Assembly (NCBI RefSeq): GCF_001188955.3
Contig: NZ_JPRF03000018.1
Coordinates: 62,001-126,000, forward strand
Source of the DNA: Kitasatospora aureofaciens
GTDB lineage: Bacteria > Actinomycetota > Actinomycetes > Streptomycetales > Streptomycetaceae
Direction: 5' to 3'
DNA: 64,000 bases
The notes below the pieces were generated by a model. The model saw only the letters and a program-made list of their open reading frames with translations. It made no database searches and was not told the DNA's origin. This document shows, piece by piece, positions 57,829 to 64,000 of the stretch (the stretch's first letter is position 1; each line of letters opens with the position of its first letter). The position numbers and the translations under genes are program-made.

Positions 57829-59661
57829 ATGTGCGGAATCACCGGCTGGGTGTCCTTTCACCAGGACGTCCGCCACATGGCCCCCGTCATCGAGGCGATG
57901 ACCGCCACCATGGCCCTGCGCGGCCCCGACGCCGGCGGCGTCTGGCTCGGTGGCCACGCCGCGCTCGGCCACCGCCGCCTCTCGGTGATCGACCTTGCCG
58001 GCGGCACCCAGCCCATGACCGACCGCCCGGACCATCCGCAGGTGGTGCTCACCTACAGCGGCGAGGTCTACAACCACCACCGGCTTCGCGCCGAACTGCG
58101 CGGCAGAGGGCACCACTTCGTCACCCGTAGCGACACCGAGGTGGTGCTGCGCGCCTACCTGGAGTGGGGCGACGCCCTAGTCGACCAGCTGGAAGGCATG
58201 TACGCCTTCGCCATCTGGGACGAACGCCAGCAGCGGCTCCTCCTGGTGCGCGACCGGCTCGGCGTCAAGCCGCTGTTCTGGACGACAGTCGACGGCGGCC
58301 TGGTGTTCGGCTCCGAACCCAAGGCGCTGTTCGCCCACCCCGAAGTCACCCCCACCGTCGACGCCGACGGTCTGCGCGAGGCCTACAGCCTGCTCTTCAA
58401 CACCGGCCCCACCGTATGGGCCGGCGTGCGCGAGGTGGAATCCGGCGCGCTGCTCGTCCTCGACCGCGACGGCGTCCGGGAGCGCCGCTACTGGGAACTG
58501 ACCGCCCGCCCGCACACCGACGACCTCGCCACCACCACCGACCGGGTCCGCTCCCTGGTCAATCGCGCCGCGCGCACCCAGCTGGAGGCGGACGTCCCAC
58601 TGTGCAGCCTGCTCTCCGGCGGCCTCGACTCCACCGTCGTCACCGCCCTGATCGCCGACGAACTGCGCCTTCGCGAAGGCGCACAGGCCAAACTGCGCTC
58701 CTACGCCGTCGACTACAGCGACCAGGCCGAACAGTTCACCGGCGACGTGCTGCGCACCGGCCACGACACCCCGTACGCCGCCGAGGCAGGCACCTTCATC
58801 GGCACCGAACACTCCACCGTCGTCCTCGACCCGCGCGCGCTGCTCGACCTGGAGAACCGGCGGGCCGTCGTGGTCGCCCGGGACTCGCCGATCGGTGTCG
58901 GCGACATGGACACCTCGCTCTACCTGCTGTTCGGCGAGATCCGCAAGCACTCCACGGTCGCGCTCTCCGGTGAGGCCGCGGACGAGGTGTTCGGCGGCTA
59001 CCCCTGGTTCCACACCCCCGAGGCGCTCGCCGCGCGGGCCTTCCCCTGGCTGCTCGTCACCGGCGACGACGCCGCCATGCCGCTCAACCCCGACCTCGCC
59101 GCCCACCTGCGCATCCGCGAGTTCCGCGAGGACACCTACCGCAGCTCCCTCGCCGCCGTCCCGCACCTGGACGGCGAGAGCCCGGCCGAGCACCGCCAGC
59201 GCGAGATGCAACACCTCTCGCTCACCCGCTGGCTGCGCCAACTCCTGCACCGCAAAGACCGGCTCAGCATGGCCCAGGGCCTGGAGGTCCGCGTCCCCTA
59301 CTGCGACCACCGCCTCGTCGAGTACGCCTTCAACACCCCCTGGGCGATGAAGAACCACGACGGCCGGGAGAAGAGCCTGCTGCGCGACACCGGCCAGGGC
59401 ATCGCCCCGGACTCGGTGCTGTGGCGGCCGAAGAACCACTACCCGGCCACCCACCACGCCGACTACAACGCCGGCCTCCAGCGGCTCGCCCGGGAGGCGC
59501 TGGACGCGCCCTACGTACGCGACATCGCCGACGAGACGGTCATCAAGGCCACCCTCGACACCCCCGCCGACCAGCTGGCATGGGGTCACCGCCTGCGCCT
59601 GGAGCGGGTCGTCGACCTCGCGCTCTGGCTCGACCACCACCGCCCCGCCCTCTCCCTCTGA
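57829..59661 (+). CDS. Asparagine synthetase-like amidotransferase
   Basis: This 610-residue AsnB-type enzyme begins MCGITGWVSF with the nucleophilic Cys exposed after Met removal. The glutaminase domain has MALRGPDAGGVWLG, LGHRRLSVIDLAGG and LTYSGEVYNHH. In E. coli AsnB the last motif is FNGEIYNH; here the oxyanion-hole Asn is Ser, as in some secondary-metabolite relatives. The synthetase domain has the P-loop LLSGGLDSTVVTALIADEL, LSGEAADEVFGGYPWF, and LSMAQGLEVRVPYCDHRLVE. It uses glutamine and ATP to turn a carboxylate into an amide. The AGGAG at good spacing confirms the ATG. In this operon it probably amidates the tyrosine-derived isonitrile rather than making asparagine. Confidence 0.92.
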   Translation: MCGITGWVSFHQDVRHMAPVIEAMTATMALRGPDAGGVWLGGHAALGHRRLSVIDLAGGTQPMTDRPDHPQVVLTYSGEVYNHHRLRAELRGRGHHFVTRSDTEVVLRAYLEWGDALVDQLEGMYAFAIWDERQQRLLLVRDRLGVKPLFWTTVDGGLVFGSEPKALFAHPEVTPTVDADGLREAYSLLFNTGPTVWAGVREVESGALLVLDRDGVRERRYWELTARPHTDDLATTTDRVRSLVNRAARTQLEADVPLCSLLSGGLDSTVVTALIADELRLREGAQAKLRSYAVDYSDQAEQFTGDVLRTGHDTPYAAEAGTFIGTEHSTVVLDPRALLDLENRRAVVVARDSPIGVGDMDTSLYLLFGEIRKHSTVALSGEAADEVFGGYPWFHTPEALAARAFPWLLVTGDDAAMPLNPDLAAHLRIREFREDTYRSSLAAVPHLDGESPAEHRQREMQHLSLTRWLRQLLHRKDRLSMAQGLEVRVPYCDHRLVEYAFNTPWAMKNHDGREKSLLRDTGQGIAPDSVLWRPKNHYPATHHADYNAGLQRLAREALDAPYVRDIADETVIKATLDTPADQLAWGHRLRLERVVDLALWLDHHRPALSL

Positions 59662-59701
59662 ACCCCTCTCCACCGCACCACCCCTACCGGAGGAAACCGG
59701 C

Positions 59702-60973
59702 ATGACCACCCCCGACCGTACCGAGGGCCGCTGCCCCGTCACCGGCGCCACCGCCGGCGAACCCATACCCCTGTACGGTGCCGCGTACAAGACCGATCCC
59801 TATGACCTCTACGAGCGGATGCGCGACGCGGGACCCGTCCACCGGGTGCGCTTCCCCTCCGGGATCGCCGCCTGGCTGGTCACCGGCTACGAGGCCGCCC
59901 ACTCCGCGCTCAACGACCCGCGCCTGGGCAAGAACCACCGCCTGGGCAATGACAACTGGCGGTCGCTGGCCTCGATCATGCCCGAGCCCCAGCACTCCCA
60001 GCTCCAGGTGCACCTTCTGCACCAGGACCCGCCGGAGCACACCCGGATGCGCCACCTCGTCCTGAACGCCTTCGCCCCACGCCGGGTGGAATCCCTGCGG
60101 CCCCGGTTCCATGAGATCGCCGACAGCCTCGTGGACGAGCTGCCAGCCGAGGGCGGCGCCGACCTGGTGGCCGGCTTCGCCGCGCACTACCCGTTCCGGG
60201 TCCTCGCGGAGGTCATCGGCCTGCCCCCGGAGCTCGCCGCCCGCTTCGACCGCGACTGGGGCAAGGTCGTCCAGCCCGTCGGGCCCCAGGACCCGGGCCG
60301 CCCCGCCTACGAGGCCCGCCTGCTCGGCCTGCAGACCTACATCGCCGACGTCGTCGCCCACAAGCGCGAGCACTGGGAGGACGACCTCCTCTCCCGACTG
60401 GTCCTCGCCAAGGACCGCAAGGAGCTCACCCAGGCCGAACTCGACTCGATGATCTTCCAGCTCCTGGTCGCCGGCCAGGAGCCCGTCACCAACCAGATCA
60501 CCACTATGATCATCACTCTGCTCCGCCACCCCGAGCAGCTGGCGCGCTTGCGGGACGAGCCGGACCTGATGCCCCGGGCGATCGAGGAACTCCTGCGCTA
60601 CGACAGCGCCTTCGAGCTCACCACCTGGCGCTTCTTCGCCGAGGACAGCGACCTGCACGGCACCCGGATCCCGGCCGGCGACTCCGTCATCGTCTCGCTG
60701 TGCGCCGCAAACCGCGACGGCGAACAGTTCCCGGACGCCGACACGCTCGACCTGGAGCGCAGCCCTAACTCCCACCTGGCCTTCGGCCACGGCATCCATT
60801 TCTGTCCCGGCGCCGCCCTCGCCCGCGCCGAACTCCAGATCGCCATCGTCACCCTGCTCACCCGCCTGCCCGGCCTGCGGCCCGCGGGCTCCCTCGACGA
60901 CCTGACCTGGATCCCGGCCGTCCTCGCCCGCGGCGTCAACCAGCTTCCCGTCGCCTACGACAAGCGCATCTGA
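59702..60973 (+). CDS. Cytochrome P450 of the isonitrile operon
   Basis: This 423-residue bacterial P450 starts at an ATG with GGAGGAAA upstream, 40 bp after the amidotransferase. The heme-binding loop is FGHGIHFCPGAALARAELQI with Cys 368, and the K-helix ExxR is in EELLRY. The I-helix reads LLVAGQEPVTNQITTM where most P450s have AG-x-[ED]-T-T: the acid is kept, but the Thr that delivers protons to oxygen is replaced by Pro, then Val. Such loss is known in P450s that couple phenols or do other non-hydroxylating reactions. It may join two tyrosine-derived units. It needs a ferredoxin and reductase from elsewhere in the cell. Confidence 0.93.
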   Translation: MTTPDRTEGRCPVTGATAGEPIPLYGAAYKTDPYDLYERMRDAGPVHRVRFPSGIAAWLVTGYEAAHSALNDPRLGKNHRLGNDNWRSLASIMPEPQHSQLQVHLLHQDPPEHTRMRHLVLNAFAPRRVESLRPRFHEIADSLVDELPAEGGADLVAGFAAHYPFRVLAEVIGLPPELAARFDRDWGKVVQPVGPQDPGRPAYEARLLGLQTYIADVVAHKREHWEDDLLSRLVLAKDRKELTQAELDSMIFQLLVAGQEPVTNQITTMIITLLRHPEQLARLRDEPDLMPRAIEELLRYDSAFELTTWRFFAEDSDLHGTRIPAGDSVIVSLCAANRDGEQFPDADTLDLERSPNSHLAFGHGIHFCPGAALARAELQIAIVTLLTRLPGLRPAGSLDDLTWIPAVLARGVNQLPVAYDKRI

Positions 60974-61092
60974 CCGACCCGGCAACACCGCGAGCCCCAA
61001 CCCGCCCGTCGCAAGCGTCCTGGCCCGCCCGCCCCCACCGGAGGGTGCGGGCGCCGGGACGCCATCCCGCCATGCCCTCACGGAGAAGCCGC

Positions 61093-62037
61093 ATGACCAC
61101 CACCGGTACCGCCACGCCCATGTCCAGAGACGTCCGGCAGATCAGCGCCGCCGTCCTGGAACTGCTCCTGCCCCACCGCCGGGCCACCGACACCGCCACC
61201 CCGGCCACCGTCGACGACTTCCCCGAACAGCTGCGCCAGATAGGCGAGGTCGCTGAGCAGGGCGACCCGATCGTGTTCACCCTGCCCGGCTTCCCCTGCA
61301 AGTCCCCCAGCCCCGACAAGGTCCTCGGTCACCTCCCCGACGAGGGCGAACGGCTCTCCCTCACCTTCCTCGACGACCTGTGCCGCGCGGTCGGCGAGGT
61401 GTACGAGCCGGGCGCGCGGATGGAGATCTGCTCCGACGGCCACATCTTCGGCGACCTGATACGCGTCCCCGACCCGCAGATCGACGCCTACTCCGACGAA
61501 CTCACCGCCGTGATCCGGCGCGAGGGCCTGACCCACCTGTCCGTCTTCGACCTTCGCGACGTGCTCGGCGACCTCCCGTACGACGAGAAGCGCGCCCGCG
61601 TCCACGCCGCCCACGCCCCGACCGTGGAGGAATTGCGCGCCGAGGTGAAGAGCGATGACCACGCCCGCGCCCTCTACTGCGGCATCACCCGCTTCCTCAC
61701 CGAGGACACCGTCGACTTCACCGGCACCAAGTCGGCCCTCCAGCGCGAATGCCGGCAGCGCGCCTACGGCGTCATCCAGCGCAGCCGCGCCTGGGGCGAC
61801 CTCATCGCCCAGCACCACCCCCGCACCGTCCGCCTGTCCATCCATCCCCAGCCGCGCGGCGCCGCAAAGTTCGGCATCCGCCTGCTCGACGCCCCCGACG
61901 CCTGGACCACCCCGTGGCACTCCGCCGCCCTCCACCGGCTCGACGGCAGCTGGCAGCTGATGCGCCGGGCCGACGCCGAGCGGCAGGGCACCCTGGTGCT
62001 ACGCGACGGCCGGCCCAGCCACTTCGAGGCCTCCTGA
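61093..62037 (+). CDS. Isonitrile synthase (PvcA/DIT1/IsnA family)
   Basis: This 314-residue enzyme belongs to the isonitrile (isocyanide) synthase family, which turns the amino group of an amino acid, usually Tyr or Trp, into an isonitrile with ribulose-5-phosphate as carbon source. Family blocks are IVFTLPGFPCKSPSPDKVLG, LPDEGERLSLTFLDDLCRAV, YEPGARMEICSDGHIFGDLI and YCGITRFLTEDTVDF. The C-terminal half has IHPQPRGAAKFGIRLLDAPD with TPWHSAALHRLDGSWQLMRR. Its start is an ATG with GGAGAAG upstream, 119 bp after the P450. It is the last gene of the operon. No PvcB-type Fe/2-oxoglutarate decarboxylase follows, which suggests the carboxyl carbon is kept, consistent with amidation. Confidence 0.93.
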   Translation: MTTTGTATPMSRDVRQISAAVLELLLPHRRATDTATPATVDDFPEQLRQIGEVAEQGDPIVFTLPGFPCKSPSPDKVLGHLPDEGERLSLTFLDDLCRAVGEVYEPGARMEICSDGHIFGDLIRVPDPQIDAYSDELTAVIRREGLTHLSVFDLRDVLGDLPYDEKRARVHAAHAPTVEELRAEVKSDDHARALYCGITRFLTEDTVDFTGTKSALQRECRQRAYGVIQRSRAWGDLIAQHHPRTVRLSIHPQPRGAAKFGIRLLDAPDAWTTPWHSAALHRLDGSWQLMRRADAERQGTLVLRDGRPSHFEAS

Positions 62038-62050
62038 CCACCTCCGGCAG

Positions 62051-62095
62051 TGCAGGTGGCCCCCGGTCCCGTGGGGGGAACGGGGGCCACCTGCA
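62051..62095. terminator. Bidirectional hairpin, isonitrile operon and ABC operon
   Basis: A perfect 15-bp inverted repeat (TGCAGGTGGCCCCCG and its complement) with a 15-base loop lies between the convergent stops of the isonitrile synthase and ABC ATPase genes. It should stop both transcripts. Confidence 0.75.
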
Positions 62096-62101
62096 CCGAT
62101 C

Positions 62102-62911
62102 TCACACCGTGACGGGTGACTCCTCCGCAGGCGGGGCGGGCATGGTCTTCCGGTGGTCGAAGGCGATCAGAGGATCCCCGGTCAGCGGGTGTTCGACCAC
62201 GGCGGCCCGCACCCCGAACACCATCGCCAGCAAGTCCGGGGTGAGAACCTCCAGGGGTGTCCCGGAGGCGACGAGAGCGCCGTCGTGCAGGACGTGGAGC
62301 CGGTCGCAGAGCGAGGCCGCGGCGTTCAGGTCGTGCAGCGAGATCAGCGTGGTGCGGCGCTGTTCGCGCAGCAGGGCGAGCAGCTCCACCTGGTGCTGGA
62401 CGTCGAGGTGGTTGGTCGGCTCGTCCAGCACCAGGACATCCGGCTGCTGGGCGAACGCCCGCGCGAGCAGGACCCGTTGGCGCTCGCCGCCGGACAGCTC
62501 CGCGAACCGATGCTCCGCGTAGGCCTGGAGACCGACCCGCTCCAGGGCCTCGGCCACCGTCGCGTGGTCGCGTTCGTCGTCGCCGCCGAAGGCCCGCTTG
62601 AACGGGGTGCGGCCCATCGCGACGACCTCGCGCACGGTGAACTCGAAGTCCGAGCCGCGCTCCTGGGGCAGCGCCGCGATGTGCCGGGCCGCCTGGGCCG
62701 GGGCCATGGACCGGACGTCCCGGTCGGCCAGCAGCACCCGCCCGGCGTGCGGGCGCAGATGCCGGTAGACGGTGCGCAGCAGGGTGGACTTGCCGCTGCC
62801 GTTGGGCCCGACGAGACCGGCGATCTCGCCCTCGGCGGCGATCAGGCCGACGTCGGAGAGGACGTCGCGCCCGCCGAGGGTGACGGTGATGTCCTCGACG
62901 GTGATCCTCAT
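62102..62911 (-). CDS. FecE-type ABC transporter ATPase
   Basis: This 269-residue ATPase powers a siderophore/cobalamin-type importer. Walker A is LVGPNGSGKSTLLRTVY near residue 35, the signature is AELSGGERQRVLLARAFAQQ, Walker B is VLVLDEPTNHLDVQHQVELL, and the switch His is in ISLHDLNAA. The ATG overlaps the stop of the permease gene (ATGA), so the two are coupled. A longer frame to 63106 lies inside the permease gene and is rejected. Substrate is probably a metal chelate. It converges on the isonitrile operon. Confidence 0.94.
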   Translation of the reverse strand: MRITVEDITVTLGGRDVLSDVGLIAAEGEIAGLVGPNGSGKSTLLRTVYRHLRPHAGRVLLADRDVRSMAPAQAARHIAALPQERGSDFEFTVREVVAMGRTPFKRAFGGDDERDHATVAEALERVGLQAYAEHRFAELSGGERQRVLLARAFAQQPDVLVLDEPTNHLDVQHQVELLALLREQRRTTLISLHDLNAAASLCDRLHVLHDGALVASGTPLEVLTPDLLAMVFGVRAAVVEHPLTGDPLIAFDHRKTMPAPPAEESPVTV

Positions 62912-63969
62912 CAGCGTTCCAGCTTCCGGTCGAGGAGGTACAGCAGGACGGGTGCGCCGATGACGGCGGTCACGACGCCGATCGGCAGTTCCTGGGTGTC
63001 CAGGGCGGTGCGGGCGACGGTGTCGACGGCCACTAGGAGGACGGCGCCGGTCAGGGCGGACAGCGGCAGCAGCCGGCGGTGGTCGCCGCCCACGACGAGC
63101 CGGCACACGTGCGGCACCAGCAGGCCGACGAAGCCGATCGCGCCGGAGACCGCCACCAGGACGCCGGTGAGCAGGCTGGTGACGGCGAACAGTTCACGGC
63201 GCAGCCGGGAGGGGTCGACGCCGAGGCCGGCGGCGGTCTCGTCGCCCATCAGCAGCGCGTTGAGGTGCCGGGCGCGGCCCTGGAGGGCCAGCCAGCCCAG
63301 GGCGACGGCGGCGGCCGGGACAGCGAGTTGGTCCCAGGTGGCGGCACCGAGGCTGCCCATCAGCCAGAACAGCACGCCCCGGGTCTGTTGTTCGTCGCCG
63401 GCCTGGAGGATGAGGAAGCTGGTGAAGCCGGAGAGGAACTGCCCGATGGCCACCCCGGCGAGGACCAGGCGCATCGGGGCGAAGCCGCCGCCGCGCCGGG
63501 CGATCGCCCAGACGAGGGCGAAGGAGGCCAGGGCTCCGGCGAACGCGGCGGCCGGGACGCCGAAGCCGAACGCGAAGCCGGTGCCGGCGCCGAGGACGAT
63601 GACGGCGACCGCGCCGAGCGAGGCGCCGGAGGAGATGCCCAGTAGGTAGGGGTCGGCGAGCGGGTTGCGGACCAGGGCCTGGACGGCGGTGCCGACCAGG
63701 CCGAGTCCGGCTCCGACGATCGCGGCCAGCAGGGCGCGGGGCACCCGCAGCTGCCAGACGATCAGGTCCCGGGTGCCGGCTTCCGGAGCCGAACCGGTGA
63801 GCCGGTGGCCGACGACGGTCCACACCTCGCGGACGGGGATGTCCACCGCACCGAGGGAGACGGCGAGGGTGAGGGCGAGGACCAGGGCGAGGGAGAGCGC
63901 GGACGCGACGAGGCCGGCCCGCGCGGTGCGCGTGGGCCGGCGGCCGGTCGCCGCGGTGGCGGCGGTCAC
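62911..63969 (-). CDS. FecCD-type ABC transporter permease
   Basis: This 352-residue membrane protein has the 8-10 helices of the BtuC/FecCD family. Typical parts are LIVWQLRVPRALLAAIVGAG and LGLVGTAVQALVRNPLADPY, then LLGISSGASLGAVAVIVLGA near residue 110. The loop GAIGFVGLLVPHVCRLVVGG is the family hallmark that contacts the ATPase, and the end is QELPIGVVTAVIGAPVLLYL. It starts with a GTG that shares a base with the stop of the preceding gene. It imports siderophores, cobalamin or other metal complexes. Confidence 0.94.
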   Translation of the reverse strand: MTAATAATGRRPTRTARAGLVASALSLALVLALTLAVSLGAVDIPVREVWTVVGHRLTGSAPEAGTRDLIVWQLRVPRALLAAIVGAGLGLVGTAVQALVRNPLADPYLLGISSGASLGAVAVIVLGAGTGFAFGFGVPAAAFAGALASFALVWAIARRGGGFAPMRLVLAGVAIGQFLSGFTSFLILQAGDEQQTRGVLFWLMGSLGAATWDQLAVPAAAVALGWLALQGRARHLNALLMGDETAAGLGVDPSRLRRELFAVTSLLTGVLVAVSGAIGFVGLLVPHVCRLVVGGDHRRLLPLSALTGAVLLVAVDTVARTALDTQELPIGVVTAVIGAPVLLYLLDRKLER

Positions 63970-64000
63970 TACTGGGCGTCCTTGACCTGGTCGGGGAAGA
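63969..64000 (-). CDS. ABC transporter substrate-binding protein, 3' end only
   Basis: Only the last nine codons are inside the window, reading FPDQVKDAQ and a TAG that shares a base with the GTG of the permease gene. Position directly before a FecCD permease suggests the partner lipoprotein that binds the metal complex outside the cell. The sequence itself is too short to identify. Confidence 0.5.
   Translation of the reverse strand, partial: FPDQVKDAQ

Noticed and set aside
56367..59661. Lasso peptide cluster (short peptide plus asparagine synthetase)
   Set aside because: No RRE or transglutaminase-like leader protease is present and the peptide lacks a core; the isonitrile synthase explains the locus better.
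1..64000. CRISPR arrays and rRNA genes
   Set aside because: I saw no regularly spaced direct repeats of CRISPR type, no cas genes and no rRNA sequence in the window.

Overview
The window is high-GC DNA with dense, often overlapping genes, GTG starts and GGAGG-type ribosome binding sites. Its family content (actinobacterial xis/int, mycothiol-type DinB protein, GH30/GH35 galactan genes, NdgR-like IclR relic, isonitrile synthase) points to a Streptomycetaceae chromosome, Streptomyces or Kitasatospora; the sequence alone does not separate the two.

Bases 1-25,350 form an accessory island. It opens with the end of an integrative element: a DNA methylase entering from the left, an excisionase-like HTH gene and a tyrosine integrase. 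A defence block follows. It holds a lone cytosine-5 methyltransferase, and an oppositely oriented cassette of an AspBHI-type nuclease, a second cytosine-5 methyltransferase, a NaeI-like restriction enzyme and a Vsr mismatch nuclease. After an intact IS3-family element with a 3-bp target duplication comes a translationally coupled three-gene operon ending in an 1857-residue DUF1998 helicase. That operon looks like a type II Druantia-like anti-phage system. Two unknown genes and a DUF664 gene follow. The block ends at a 44-bp 3' fragment of a tRNA-Pro gene, next to a second tyrosine integrase and a zone of decayed genes.

Bases 25,350-39,909 are a galactose/galactan utilisation region: galT, galK, a DeoR regulator, a GH35 beta-galactosidase, a complete sugar ABC importer, a LacI-family regulator, a secreted GH30 galactanase and galM. 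One palindromic motif (ATGTTTACGCCAACAT and relatives) lies before the importer operon, before lacI and in the galactanase/galM intergenic region, so these genes look like one LacI regulon. The expected route is extracellular cleavage, import, intracellular beta-galactosidase and the Leloir pathway.

Bases 40,100-50,540 hold a PP2C-like gene overlapping a UPF0303 gene, an MFS exporter, a pyranose-2-oxidase-like flavoprotein, a truncated transposase, an IclR relic, and a divergent Lrp regulator facing an AbgT transporter and an M20 carboxypeptidase.

Bases 50,540-56,060 are a rearranged zone of fragments (IS110 left end, GH27 alpha-galactosidase tail, ISL3 tail, antiporter head, copper-ATPase tail, PCuAC-like head) mixed with a few intact housekeeping-type genes.

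Bases 56,300-62,037 are a compact biosynthetic operon: a 19-bp hairpin, a 20-codon ORF, an MFS exporter, a glutamine-dependent amidotransferase, a cytochrome P450 and an isonitrile synthase. The set predicts an amidated, possibly dimerised, tyrosine-derived isonitrile of the hazimycin type. A FecCD-type ABC importer converges on it from the right and runs out of the window.
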